36,982 bases of DNA from Candidatus Levyibacteriota bacterium (GCA_027334565.1 DAHWUP010000007.1:1-36982), one strand, 5' to 3'. Positions 16,709-25,925 are shown, counted from the stretch's first letter. Program-made: numbers and translations. The notes: generated by a model from the letters alone, not told the origin.

Positions 16709-17435
16709 TATTAAAATTTTCTTCTGCCTGGCTATTATCGTTGTAATTTAGTTCGAAGATCTCCTTTCCGCCGGCCAGCTGTTGTGCGGTTTTTTGCATC
16801 TGCGACACGAACTCCCGCCATACGTCATCGGCGGTTAAACCTTCAATGCCGATCAAAGGCACTATCTGTTCGATAAGCTGCTTGCTCCTTTGTAAATCGA
16901 CCACAAAAAACATTTCGCCGGTTGATTCGTCGCGGGAATCGACAGAATACTTGTCGCTTTGAACATACAGCACCGCCAATTCCTCATGTTCGCCGTTTAA
17001 TACCGTTTGTTTGCCGTTAAGTCTTGCTAGCGCCGCTTGATGGAGTCTTGAAGCATCATCTGCCGTAAGATGATTATGTATCCCTTCCATCGCCAGTCGC
17101 ATGAATCCGCAGCCGATCTGATTATGCTCGTCCGTATGGACCGAAGTTTCGCTTTCCTCACCCCTCATTACTTTTATTTTTTCGGCGTAAATCTTGTCCA
17201 GTTCTTCCGGGGTGAATTTTTTGATCACTTTTCCTTCGTTAATAGCTCTGTTTTGCGCTCCGAGGATCGCCGCCTCAAAACCTTCATCGCCTCCAAAAGC
17301 CCGCAGAAAACCCATGCTCTGTTGATGGGTAAACCTACCGTCGCCACAAACCGAGCCCGAGTTATTTGCCTCAACCCTATGGTTTAGTGCAAAATGTTTG
17401 GCTCGCTCCTGTAATTCAATAACATCGGGATTCAT
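16671..17435 (-). CDS. protein with beta-carbonic-anhydrase-like zinc site
   Basis: 254 aa from the ATG at 17435. This start is chosen because a perfect GGAGG lies 5 nt upstream; a GTG at 17450 is only 2 nt after a TATAAT and is unlikely. Cytoplasmic, no membrane segment. Residues VCGDGRF (C30, D32, R34) and VHTDEHNQIGCGFM (H100, C109, G110) resemble the Cys-x-Asp-x-Arg and His...Cys-Gly zinc ligands of beta-carbonic anhydrases and cadmium-type (CDCA) carbonic anhydrases, although the His-Cys spacing is wider than in ordinary beta enzymes. The remaining sequence is not recognised. The metal site is inferred from the motif only. Confidence 0.7.
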   Translation of the reverse strand: MNPDVIELQERAKHFALNHRVEANNSGSVCGDGRFTHQQSMGFLRAFGGDEGFEAAILGAQNRAINEGKVIKKFTPEELDKIYAEKIKVMRGEESETSVHTDEHNQIGCGFMRLAMEGIHNHLTADDASRLHQAALARLNGKQTVLNGEHEELAVLYVQSDKYSVDSRDESTGEMFFVVDLQRSKQLIEQIVPLIGIEGLTADDVWREFVSQMQKTAQQLAGGKEIFELNYNDNSQAEENFNIKLLGQVPMPAV

Positions 17436-17440
17436 AGGAA

Positions 17441-17445
17441 CCTCC
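17441..17445 (-). promoter_or_regulatory. strong Shine-Dalgarno deciding the start at 17435
   Basis: GGAGG on the minus strand, 5 nt before the ATG, complementary to the CCTCC at the 16S 3' end. A TATAAT at 17458-17453 would give a short leader just long enough to carry this site. It is one of few clear SD sites in the window. Confidence 0.6.
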
Positions 17446-17552
17446 GTCACCTATTATAATCTCCTTTACCAAGTTTTGTCACGAAAATAAATTATAACAT
17501 TAAATTTGGAAAGTTTGAAGAGTTGACCGAAGAATAAAATTAAAATTTTTTA

Positions 17553-18005
17553 TTATTTATTAAAGTCAAGCTGCTTTTTAAGTCTGTCCAAAATCCTTTT
17601 CGACTCCCTTATCGCACCCGTTCTCCAAAAATATCTTACCTGCGGTTTGCCGATTTCCGAAATACTCACCTCAAGCGACGGGCGCTCGCCCTGATAGATG
17701 TGGATAGCCTCTTGAATAATCGGTTCGCCCGGAACCTGAACTTTAAGTGAGATTTCATCCGAAAAACGAGAGATAGTGTTTATCCACATAACTGTCTTAT
17801 CCGCCGCGCCGTTTTCCAAAGAATCAAAAGTAGAAACAGTCACCGAATAATTCTCTTCGTTATTAAGTAAATCTTGAACTTCGGGGTTATCTTTAAAAAG
17901 ATAACGGATACGCCTGATCAAGCGGTAATTGTTGCTTCTTATCAAATCCTCTCTGGACGTTTTTCTTGCTTCCAAACGGTTGCCCTCTTTTTCAATCGTT
18001 GGCAT
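17553..18005 (-). CDS. unknown small soluble protein downstream of tRNA-Ile
   Basis: 150 aa from the ATG at 18005. A longer reading to 18059 would run into the tRNA-Ile gene and is rejected. Highly charged, no membrane segment, with a basic N-terminal helix region (RSNNYRLIRRIRYLFK) and a C-terminal helix (ESKRILDRLKKQLDF). It lies 27 nt after the tRNA and is probably transcribed with it. Family not recognised. Confidence 0.7.
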   Translation of the reverse strand: MPTIEKEGNRLEARKTSREDLIRSNNYRLIRRIRYLFKDNPEVQDLLNNEENYSVTVSTFDSLENGAADKTVMWINTISRFSDEISLKVQVPGEPIIQEAIHIYQGERPSLEVSISEIGKPQVRYFWRTGAIRESKRILDRLKKQLDFNK

Positions 18006-18032
18006 AAATGATTGTTTGTAAAACAAAGGCGG

Positions 18033-18107
18033 TGGTGGGCACTGATGGAGTCGGACCATCGACCTCTTCTTTATCAGAGAAGCGTTCTACCGCTGAACTA
18101 AATGCCC
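18033..18107 (-). tRNA. tRNA-Ile(GAU), CCA encoded
   Basis: Cloverleaf drawn by eye: acceptor GGGCATT/AGTGCCC, D arm GTTC/GAAC, anticodon stem CTTCT/AGAAG with loop CTGATAA (anticodon GAT), T arm GATGG/CCATC, discriminator A followed by encoded CCA. No intron. It has its own extended -10 promoter (18132-18160) and is not linked to the rRNA gene, unlike the usual position of tRNA-Ile in bacterial 16S-23S spacers. Confidence 0.95.
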
Positions 18108-18131
18108 TTAAATTTTTTAGAATACGTTGTT

Positions 18132-18160
18132 ATTTTAGCAAAGAACATCGCGATTTTAAA
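18132..18160 (-). promoter_or_regulatory. promoter of tRNA-Ile unit
   Basis: Minus strand: TTTAAA (18160-18155), 17 nt, TAAAAT (18137-18132) preceded by TGC. The predicted start near 18125 gives an 18-nt 5' extension to the tRNA. Confidence 0.45.
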
Positions 18161-18162
18161 GA

Positions 18163-18279
18163 TTAAGACGCCAAAACTCCGATCAACCAAAGCGCGGCGG
18201 CGATGTAAATACCGTATTTTATCGCCTTTTTCAATTTTTCATTTTTATCCGGTTGTGGCGGGGATTCTCTTTCCACCAT
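18163..18279 (-). CDS. very small single-span membrane protein
   Basis: 38 aa from the ATG at 18279, preceded by AAAGGA about 9 nt upstream. A charged N-terminal half (rich in Glu, Lys, Pro) is followed by one membrane segment, YGIYIAAALWLIGVLAS, ending at the C-terminus. The longer frame to 18435 passes through tRNA-Cys and is rejected. It lies 37 nt downstream of tRNA-Cys and may be read from the tRNA promoter. Possibly a real tail-anchored small protein; coding status uncertain. Confidence 0.45.
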   Translation of the reverse strand: MVERESPPQPDKNEKLKKAIKYGIYIAAALWLIGVLAS

Positions 18280-18316
18280 AGTATGGTAATCCTTTCTGCA
18301 TATGGGGCCAAATTTG

Positions 18317-18389
18317 AGGCGCGAAGGGGACTCGAACCCCTGAATATCTGTTCTGCAAACAGCCGTGTTAGCCGCTTCACCACCGCGCC
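18317..18389 (-). tRNA. tRNA-Cys(GCA)
   Basis: Acceptor GGCGCGG/TCGCGCC with a terminal G-U, anticodon loop TTGCAGA (anticodon GCA), T arm AGGGG/CCCCT with TTCGAGT loop, and discriminator U73, the known identity base of tRNA-Cys. The anticodon stem has four good pairs plus a G-A mismatch at its top. CCA is not encoded (T is followed by CAA), in contrast with tRNA-Ile nearby. Confidence 0.92.
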
Positions 18390-18401
18390 AAATCCTGCTA
18401 A

Positions 18402-18430
18402 AGTATAACAAAATCCGGGGGGCTTGTCGA
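18402..18430 (-). promoter_or_regulatory. promoter of tRNA-Cys
   Basis: Minus strand: TCGACA (18430-18425), exactly 17 nt, TATACT (18407-18402). Both boxes match consensus at five of six positions. The spacer holds a run of C. Confidence 0.6.
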
Positions 18431-18438
18431 CACAAAAC

Positions 18439-19758
18439 CTAAGCTTTAGGGGCAAACCTTATTCCTCTTGACATTGCTTGTGCGGCATTGGTTGCAAGAC
18501 CGTCTTTTCCGATTGTAATTACCGTTTCCGAAGTGTCTCTATCGTTAACGATTACATCTGCCATGCCAAGAGTCGAAAACATATGTTGGTGCCTATACCC
18601 TTCGGCATTAATCAACCTTAAGGGAGAACTGCCGGGATTTACCTGTCTTCTCTGTTTTTCTGCTTCAAGCAGTATATTTTGTGTTTCTCTTCCGGTAATA
18701 GAACTGTCGCCGCTTGTCCAAACCTCAAACTTTCCTTTTGGATTTATTTTACTTATCATATCGGCAGTGATCTCTGCCCTTCCCAAAATCGGAGCGATTA
18801 TCTTCGGAGCATCTGTTAAGCCACCCATACTTACCGTCATCTCCGGTCTGTTGCTTGCTAGGGCGGCTTTTACCATTAATTCCCTGTTGGTGGCGGATAG
18901 GGCCGTATCAATGCCAAAATCAAGCAATAATTTTATTCCCGATCTGTCTCTTATTGACGGCGGATCGACAGCAATCAGATCATTTATTTTCTTTCCAAAT
19001 TCCGGATCGCTCGCCATTTCCATTACAACCGGCGCTCCCATCGAAAGTCCGACCAGGTTAAAGTTCTCCAAATTCAGACCCTGTACGATTTTTTCGACCA
19101 GATTTACATAAATCCCCAATGTCCCGTCTTCTTTGACACGCTGAAGCCATTCCTGTCCGCTGCCGGATATTTTGTATTTTTCGGGATAGGTCATTACATA
19201 TACTTTTTGTCCTTCCAGAGCCAGACTTTCGGCAAAAAAAGCCACCTGATCCGGGTTGGCAATATAAGTTGGCACAATAAAGTAAGGAATACGTTCGTCC
19301 ATAGTTCCTTCTTTCGGAGGATTAAGATCCAAAGTTACTACCGGAATATCATGAATCCCTAATTTCTCGTCTTCGATATGAACCCTCTCGATGTTATCAA
19401 AAAACTGCGCATTTAATGCGTCAAAATTTTTTCTGATTACATCCGTTTGCTCCCTAAAAGTGCCGAACTTAGGATCGTTAAGCAAAGCTTCTACTCTTCG
19501 TTTGCCGGCGGCAGCCGGATTTTCATCCGTTTCTCTTTGAGGTATCTTTGAAAGCTTTCTTCTTTTTAAACTTTTGAATTCTTGAGCCAGTTTCGCCCTT
19601 TCAAACCGCTCCACCAGGCCTCTTGGGTGTTCTGTTCCGAGGATATTGGTCGGCCTGGTCAAACCAAGAACCCTGTCTGTCAACGAATATTTTTTCTTTG
19701 CGCGTTGTTTGGGACCCCGGGATTCCGGTTTTTCTTTACCAGGCAATGCTTCCTGCAT
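18439..19758 (-). CDS. alpha/beta hydrolase fold protein
   Basis: 439 aa from the ATG at 19758; an ATG two codons earlier (19764) is possible but abuts the -10 box. A basic, charged N-terminal region of about 130 residues precedes the hydrolase fold. The nucleophile elbow is GLSMGA (Ser 241 counted from the upstream ATG), with a candidate acid in WTSGDSS (D353) and His in RHQHMFS (H394), giving a complete triad in the right order. The fold region is reminiscent of PHA synthase/lipase-type hydrolases, but the substrate cannot be told. No signal peptide. The promoter TTGACA, 18 nt, TAAACT (19794-19765) ends 6 nt before the chosen ATG, and its spacer carries the inverted repeat TCCCA/TGGGA. Confidence 0.78.
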   Translation of the reverse strand: MQEALPGKEKPESRGPKQRAKKKYSLTDRVLGLTRPTNILGTEHPRGLVERFERAKLAQEFKSLKRRKLSKIPQRETDENPAAAGKRRVEALLNDPKFGTFREQTDVIRKNFDALNAQFFDNIERVHIEDEKLGIHDIPVVTLDLNPPKEGTMDERIPYFIVPTYIANPDQVAFFAESLALEGQKVYVMTYPEKYKISGSGQEWLQRVKEDGTLGIYVNLVEKIVQGLNLENFNLVGLSMGAPVVMEMASDPEFGKKINDLIAVDPPSIRDRSGIKLLLDFGIDTALSATNRELMVKAALASNRPEMTVSMGGLTDAPKIIAPILGRAEITADMISKINPKGKFEVWTSGDSSITGRETQNILLEAEKQRRQVNPGSSPLRLINAEGYRHQHMFSTLGMADVIVNDRDTSETVITIGKDGLATNAAQAMSRGIRFAPKA

Positions 19759-19764
19759 ATTCAT

Positions 19765-19794
19765 AGTTTATGTTCCCATGTGGGATACTGTCAA
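19765..19794 (-). promoter_or_regulatory. promoter of the alpha/beta hydrolase gene with inverted repeat in spacer
   Basis: TTGACA (19794-19789), an 18-nt spacer containing the palindrome TCCCACATGGGA, then TAAACT (19770-19765). The palindrome between the boxes is a possible operator. Confidence 0.45.
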
Positions 19795-19867
19795 ATTAAA
19801 ACACGCATTCCTCAGTTCTTCGGCGTATTTTAACACAAATATTGTAAAAATAAACTATAAGTTTTAT

Positions 19868-20578
19868 TTAGCGGAAATCGGGAAGTCTTTTGGCCGTATC
19901 AATGTTAAAAAAAACCTTAAGCGGCCAATTCCACCCGTAACTGGCCAGTCCTCTTATTAGTCCTTGCTCAAACCTTCTCCCACTTTGATAAACGTAAAAG
20001 TTATTGATTAGTTTCACTTTACCCACCTTGTTGAGTTTTTGGGAAATGTCTGTATCCTCGCCCTGAGACAAATTGGTGTTATACCCACCGGTTTTTTCAA
20101 ACGCCGACTTTTTGTAAGCCATGTTATTGCCGACCAAAAGCCATTTGCCGGTGATAATTTTTGCGAGAAGATATAGCGGATACTCGCCGTGATTTATCAC
20201 CAAACGCGACATAAAACTTCCGGAATTTATCCTGAATACCCCTCCGAATCCGACCAGCTTTTCGTCCTTTTGGAATGCCTGCGCAATTGTTTTAAGCCAA
20301 TGGTTTGGGACATGGGTATCGGCGTCGGTAAAAGCAATGATTTCGCCCCTTGCTTCTTCGGATCCCTTTTGCCTGGCGTGGGCGATCCCTTTTTCTTTTT
20401 CGTAAACTACTCTCACACCGTAGCTTTTGGCGAGCTCCGCGGTTTGGTCCGTTGAGGCATTATTGACCACCACGATTTCAAAGTCTTCTTTGGGAAAATC
20501 CTGCTCCTGTATAGCCTCGATGCTTTTGCCTATCCTTTTTTCCTCGTTATAAGCACATATAACTACCGAAATTAGCAT
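19868..20578 (-). CDS. family 2 glycosyltransferase
   Basis: 236 aa, GT-A fold. N-terminal ISVVICAYNEEKRIGKS, nucleotide-sugar motif VVVNNASTDQT, and the metal-binding DXD as FTDADTH. No membrane segment at the C-terminus, so probably a soluble or peripheral cytoplasmic enzyme. It starts 9 nt after the stop of the GT4 gene upstream, so the two are co-transcribed and may act in series on one glycolipid. Similar in design to the GT2 at 22268 on the other strand. Donor and acceptor unknown. Confidence 0.92.
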   Translation of the reverse strand: MLISVVICAYNEEKRIGKSIEAIQEQDFPKEDFEIVVVNNASTDQTAELAKSYGVRVVYEKEKGIAHARQKGSEEARGEIIAFTDADTHVPNHWLKTIAQAFQKDEKLVGFGGVFRINSGSFMSRLVINHGEYPLYLLAKIITGKWLLVGNNMAYKKSAFEKTGGYNTNLSQGEDTDISQKLNKVGKVKLINNFYVYQSGRRFEQGLIRGLASYGWNWPLKVFFNIDTAKRLPDFR

Positions 20579-20587
20579 AATTTTTAA

Positions 20588-22192
20588 TCAGGCCATTAAT
20601 TTTTCCCTGTCTTTTTGCGCCTTATCTATAGTATACAACATCGTGTCCTTAAGTCGTGATTTTAAAACTGGTGAGATCAAAAAATTTAACAAACGGTTAT
20701 TTATCCTGAATTTTATCGATGCGTTAAATTTGGTCTTTTGGCCGTTTTTCGTTAAGTGTACGCGTTGGATCATTTCCCCTCCGCCGAACGAGGAAAAAGT
20801 AATATCATAGCCTACCATTTTATGTTTATCCAATATCGCTACTTTGTGCTTGGCAAAAAGGGGTAACCAAAGCATCGTGCTTAAATCCTGCCATTCATCA
20901 CCTACCGACAATTCCTTGGGACCACGCACTTTTAACACGTGTTTGACGTATTTTGGGTAAAGCTTAAGATCGGTCAGACACCGCCAGGCGTATTCAACCG
21001 GCAAATCTATTTCGCCATTGATTATGATTTCGTTCATCCGCTTGGCCTTCTTTTTGGCTATCGCTTTCCGGTATAACTTTTCCAGCTCCAGGGCATTTTG
21101 TTCCAGCGAAAATTTCTGCGCACTTTGTTTTGCTTTTATGGCCATTTCATCCCTAAGTTGTTTATCAATTAACAGTTTCAGAATTTTTTCGGCATATTGT
21201 TTATAATCCCTGTCGGTTAAGATGCCGTTTCCTTCGTTTTCAATCACTCCTTCAAATACCTGGTCCGAAACCGCCACGAGCGGCAATCCCGAAGCCAGCG
21301 CCTCGAATATTACCATTCCCTGGGTTTCCGAAGCCGACGCAAAGACAAACAGATATCCGTCCGCATAAACCTTGGCTATTTCTTCCTGGGTGTATGGACC
21401 GCTGAATAAAACACGTTTTTCAAGCCCCAACTGCTTGATTAAATTTTCCAACACCTCTCTATCCGCCTTTTTACCGTTCCCGACCAATACCAGGACACTT
21501 GAGTCGTCTTTTTCGGCCACAAATTTAAAAGCGTTGATCAAAAAATCGATCGACTTCTCCTTGGCGTACCTTCCTACCAATAAAAGTATTTTTTTGTCTT
21601 CGGAAAGTCCGAGTTCCTTATGCAAAAACCCTTTCTCTTTAATGTCGAATTTATGAATATCTATACCGCTTGGAATAACCGTAATCGGCTTGGTCACGCC
21701 GAAAGACAGAAGTTCTCTTTTGATCCAGGGGGTAGGAGCGACGATATGATCGAAGCGGTTACAAAATAATCTACTTCCCCAATCCGCCATTTCCGGCGTG
21801 ATCAATTTTCCACCCAAAATATAATGTGTGTACTGGTTAAACAGTGTATGGTAAGTAAAAACGTACGGGATTTGTCTGACCTTCGCTACTTCAAAACCCA
21901 AAAGAGTGATCGGACCGCCCGAATGTCCGTGTATAATATCAAAATCCAGCTTAAATAAGCTAAGCAAAGCTTTCTGCGGAAGATATGTGGCCACCCGAAG
22001 ATTGAGGTCTTTGATAAAAAGCACCGAATGGAGTCTGATCTCGTATTCGTCGTTTTTGAAATTTGGGTATTTTGCGGCAATTACGTATACCTCATGCCCT
22101 CTCTCTCTTAATCCTTTTACCGAATTATAAACGGCCAATGCTACACCGTTAAGCTGGGGCAAATAACCGTCGGTAAAAACTCCGATTTTCAT
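20588..22192 (-). CDS. GT4 glycosyltransferase fused to a C-terminal SRPBCC-like domain
   Basis: 534 aa. Residues 1-375 form a GT-B family 4 glycosyltransferase: GVFTDGYLPQLNGVA at the N-terminus, HGHSGGPITLLG, YHTLFNQYTHYI, VIPSGID, LLLVGRYAKEKS and the C-terminal donor site SETQGMVIFEALASGLP. The YHT...TYHYI-like region resembles diacylglycerol glucosyltransferases, suggesting a membrane glycolipid product. After a Lys-rich linker (KKKAKR) residues 386-534 form a separate domain (NEIIINGEIDLPVEYAWRCL ... VGDEWQDLSTMLW ...) typical of SRPBCC/polyketide-cyclase lipid-binding folds. The linker Met386 is preceded by AAGAAGG, so internal initiation is possible. It is co-transcribed with the GT2 at 19868. 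Confidence 0.9.
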   Translation of the reverse strand: MKIGVFTDGYLPQLNGVALAVYNSVKGLRERGHEVYVIAAKYPNFKNDEYEIRLHSVLFIKDLNLRVATYLPQKALLSLFKLDFDIIHGHSGGPITLLGFEVAKVRQIPYVFTYHTLFNQYTHYILGGKLITPEMADWGSRLFCNRFDHIVAPTPWIKRELLSFGVTKPITVIPSGIDIHKFDIKEKGFLHKELGLSEDKKILLLVGRYAKEKSIDFLINAFKFVAEKDDSSVLVLVGNGKKADREVLENLIKQLGLEKRVLFSGPYTQEEIAKVYADGYLFVFASASETQGMVIFEALASGLPLVAVSDQVFEGVIENEGNGILTDRDYKQYAEKILKLLIDKQLRDEMAIKAKQSAQKFSLEQNALELEKLYRKAIAKKKAKRMNEIIINGEIDLPVEYAWRCLTDLKLYPKYVKHVLKVRGPKELSVGDEWQDLSTMLWLPLFAKHKVAILDKHKMVGYDITFSSFGGGEMIQRVHLTKNGQKTKFNASIKFRINNRLLNFLISPVLKSRLKDTMLYTIDKAQKDREKLMA

Positions 22193-22207
22193 AAATTATT
22201 AAGCTCA

Positions 22208-22259
22208 ATTATACAGGATTTTATTTTTTTAGGAAAACTTGAAGCTTTTCCTGTATAAT
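22208..22259. promoter_or_regulatory. mirror-image divergent promoters in an 11-bp inverted repeat
   Basis: The arms ATTATACAGGA (22208-22218) and TCCTGTATAAT (22249-22259) are exact inverted repeats. Each arm supplies a TATAAT: one reads left to the GT4 gene (15 nt before its ATG) and one reads right to the GT2 gene (8 nt before its GTG). No clear -35 box on either side. Confidence 0.6.
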
Positions 22260-22267
22260 AACTAAAC

Positions 22268-23035
22268 GTGAAAATATCCGTAATTATTCCCGCTTTTAAC
22301 GAAGAGCTGTTTTTGGGAAATTGCCTTAAAGCTCTGACAGATCAATCGGAAAAACCATACGAGATAATCGTCGTCGACAATAATTCAACTGATAAGACCC
22401 GTCTGGTCGCCAAAAAATTCGGGGTGAAACTGGTAAAGGAAAACAAACCGGGAATTACTGCCGCACGGAATCGTGGTTTTAACACCGCAAAAGGCGACAT
22501 CATTGCCAGAACCGACGCGGATACGATTGTAGGCAGAAACTGGATCAAAAGAATCCACCAGGATTTTGAAAATCACCCCGACCTGTTAGGATTATCCGGT
22601 TCGGCAAGGGTAGAAGGAATACCGAAGTCCATCCAATACCGTAATTGGACCGGCACCGGCTTTAACCAGGCCTTACATTTTGCGGTGATGAAACAGGACG
22701 TGATGTTCGGTTTTAACCTTGCCCTAACGAAAAAAGCATGGAATCTGGTGAAAGACGAAGTCTGCCAAAACGACAAAGAGGTACATGAGGACGTTGACTT
22801 GGCAATTCATCTGGCGGCGCACGGTAAGGTTTTTTACGATGAACAATTGGTGGTATCCACTTCCCCGCGAAGAGCAAGAAACTTCGAATCATATTTTGAA
22901 TATCCTTACCGTTATATAAAAACGATCAACAAGCATAAAAAACTTTTCGGAATAGAACTCTCAAAAACCGACTTAATTAAAACCAGAAGGATGATCGAAA
23001 AACAGTTGGATAAATTAAAAACCTTACCGCTTTAG
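22268..23035 (+). CDS. family 2 glycosyltransferase
   Basis: 255 aa, GTG start. GT-A motifs: ISVIIPAFNEELFLGNCL, IIVVDNNSTDKT, GITAARNRGF and RTDADTIV with the DXD. A VHEDVDLAIHLAAHG segment carries the catalytic-base region (ED). No transmembrane helix. It diverges from the GT4-GT2 pair and shares mirrored promoter elements with it, so all three glycosyltransferases may be expressed together. Its last 12 nt overlap the convergent gene at 23024. Confidence 0.92.
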   Translation: MKISVIIPAFNEELFLGNCLKALTDQSEKPYEIIVVDNNSTDKTRLVAKKFGVKLVKENKPGITAARNRGFNTAKGDIIARTDADTIVGRNWIKRIHQDFENHPDLLGLSGSARVEGIPKSIQYRNWTGTGFNQALHFAVMKQDVMFGFNLALTKKAWNLVKDEVCQNDKEVHEDVDLAIHLAAHGKVFYDEQLVVSTSPRRARNFESYFEYPYRYIKTINKHKKLFGIELSKTDLIKTRRMIEKQLDKLKTLPL

Positions 23036-23269
23036 ATAGTCCGGGGTCGTTCGTGTGTCAAGATCCTCCAACCCGTCAATAAATCCGTCGAGCACGCCTT
23101 TTCCGCGGCTTGAGCTTAATACTTCCCCCAAGGCTTTGGTGTGTTCAAAAGATCCGTTTTGTACTTTTGGCGTTTCGCCGATCGATGCTTCAGGTTTTCG
23201 AAGTATGTTGTCTGCCAAAATCCTTCGCCCGTCATCCTCGTTCTGTTTGAAATCCGGTCCTTGTTCCAT
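23024..23269 (-). CDS. small unknown protein
   Basis: 81 aa from the ATG at 23269. A perfect TATAAT (23281-23276) ends 6 nt before this ATG, and an intrinsic terminator (23294-23326) separates it from the 16S gene, so the longer frame up to 23353 is rejected. Acidic, Gly/Asp-rich, no membrane segment, no family recognised. It has its own leaderless promoter immediately behind the rRNA terminator. Confidence 0.6.
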   Translation of the reverse strand: MEQGPDFKQNEDDGRRILADNILRKPEASIGETPKVQNGSFEHTKALGEVLSSSRGKGVLDGFIDGLEDLDTRTTPDYLKR

Positions 23270-23293
23270 TGTTAGATTATATCGGTTTTCCCA

Positions 23294-23326
23294 CCAAAAA
23301 ACCACCCGTCCTGGGTGGTTTTTTGG
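23294..23326 (-). terminator. intrinsic terminator of the 16S rRNA transcript
   Basis: A perfect 14-bp inverted repeat, CCAAAAAACCACCC and GGGTGGTTTTTTGG, around a 5-nt loop, with the T run on the 3' arm in either direction. It lies about 190 nt after the 16S 3' end and before the next promoter, so the rRNA transcript should stop here. Confidence 0.85.
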
Positions 23327-23350
23327 ATGATGAGCGAGGATTCGTTCGAC

Positions 23351-23366
23351 CAAAAAGTGGTAGGAA
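23351..23366 (-). other. 3' arm of the pre-16S processing stem
   Basis: CAAAAAGTGGTAGGAA on the plus strand is the exact reverse complement of 25790-25805 in the 16S leader. Paired across 2.4 kb, the two arms form a 16-bp helix enclosing the 16S rRNA, as expected for an RNase III processing stem. The trailer also holds a GTAAGTAG/CTACTTAC hairpin (about 23370-23401). Confidence 0.7.
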
Positions 23367-23949
23367 AAGTAAGTAGTTGAGATTTACAAGCGCTACTTAC
23401 GCTTGGTGTTAAACTTCTCGCCGGTAGTTTAGTTGTTTAGAACTATTTGCCGACTTACCGTTCTTCTCTCTTTCCTACTCTGTAAATAAAGACGCGCTCT
23501 ATTTAATTTTAGAAAGGAGGTGATCCATCCCCACCTTCGGGTAGGGATACCTTGTTACGACTTAAGCCTTATCGCCAATCTCTATCTCCACCGCTAAATA
23601 CGATGTTCGATAGTTACCGACTTTACTGCCTTGACGGGCAGTGTGTACAAGACCCGAGAACGTATTCACCGCGGCTTGCTGATCCGCGATTACTACCGAT
23701 TCCGACTTCATGGGGTCAGGTTGCAGACCCCAATCTGAACTGAGGCGAAATTTCAGGGATTTGCTCGCCGTTGCCGGCTTGCTGCCCGTTGTTTTTCGCC
23801 ATTGTAGTGTGTGTGTAGCCCAGGGTATAAGGGCCGTGCTGACTTGACGTCTTCCGCTTCTTCCTTCCCTAAAAATTAGGGACAGTCCGAAATGAATATT
23901 CAACATTTCGCGCGGGTTGCGCTCGTTTCCCCACTTAAGGGAACACCTC

Positions 23950-24758
<809 letters not shown>

Positions 24759-24866
24759 ATACCATCCTTACGGATTTCCTCTCATTTCTGAAAGAATGTA
24801 CGGTATCATGTCAAACCCTGGTGAGGTTCTTCGTTTTGTCTCGAATTGAACCACACGCTCCACCGG

Positions 24867-24926
<60 letters not shown>

Positions 24927-25331
24927 TCCGCTTAACGTGTTAACTTACGCCTCAACCAGCTAGGCTGGTGAAAGCTAGCGGACATCGTTTACAGCTAGGA
25001 CTACACAGGTATCTAATCTGTTTCGCTACCCCAGCTTTCGTGCCTCAGCGTCAGGAAAATCCCAGGTACCTGCCTTCGCCTTTGGTGTTCCAGATAATAT
25101 CAACGCATTTCACTGCTACATTATCTGTTCCGGTACCCCTGACAATCCTCAACATCGAAAGTATCGTATCCACTCCCAAGGGTAAGCCTTGGTCTTTAAG
25201 ATACGACTTTTCGATGAGCCTACGCACACTTTACGCCCAATGAATCCGGATAACGCTTGCACCCTACGTATTACCGAGACTTCTGGCACGTAGTTAGTAG
25301 GTGCTTATTCTATGGTTTGTGAAGAAACCAT

Positions 25332-25376
<45 letters not shown>

Positions 25377-25698
25377 CGCTGCGTCAGACTTTCGTCCATT
25401 GCGCAATATTCCCAGTTGCTGCCATCCGTAGATGTACTGCCCGTGTCTCAGTGCAGTTGTGGCTGATCGACCTCTCAGTCCAGCTACCCGTCATCGCCTT
25501 GGTAAGCTTTTACCTCACCAACTAGCTGATAGGACGCAGGCTCATCCCTTGGCGCAAAGTTAATGCTTTACAATGAATTGATTATGGACTATTACCCCAT
25601 CTTTCGATGAGCTATGGTCCACCCAGGGGTAGATTCCTACGCGTTACTCACCCGTCCGCCACTGGGGCATTGCTGCCCCCGTTCGACTTGCATGCTTA

Positions 25699-25741
<43 letters not shown>

Positions 25742-25789
25742 AAAAAAAATTGTTCGGATTTATCTTTTAGGAATTAATCCGACAAAAAA

Positions 25790-25805
25790 TTCCTACCACT
25801 TTTTG
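25790..25805 (-). other. 5' arm of the pre-16S processing stem
   Basis: TTCCTACCACTTTTTG on the plus strand, an exact inverted repeat of 23351-23366. It lies 43 nt upstream of the mature 16S 5' end. Confidence 0.7.
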
Positions 25806-25910
25806 ACCGAGAAACTCCGGTTTCGAAGGAAATCCCGATGGTTACCCAAAGGACCGATCGAAACAGTTTCTATCAAAAAATTATCCTCACTCTAGTAATG
25901 TGCTGTTAAA

Positions 25911-25921
25911 TTTTCAAAGAA
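25911..25921 (-). promoter_or_regulatory. boxA-like antitermination site
   Basis: On the minus strand TTCTTTGAAAA, followed by TTTAACA, matches the boxA sequences of bacterial rRNA leaders that bind NusB-NusE. It is placed after the leader hairpin and before the processing stem. Confidence 0.5.
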
Positions 25922-25925
25922 CGAA

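Noticed and set aside
18488..19111. 207-codon open frame on the plus strand
   Set aside because: It lies wholly opposite the alpha/beta hydrolase gene, whose motifs and promoter are clear. Its translation is low-complexity Ser/Ile/Pro typical of antisense frames.
22208..22259. Inverted repeat as an insertion-sequence end or terminator
   Set aside because: No transposase or target duplication is present, and the arms carry -10 boxes in the correct orientation for both genes.
23367..23512. Possible tRNA or 5S gene in the 16S trailer
   Set aside because: Hairpins are present, but no cloverleaf or 5S-like sequence could be drawn.
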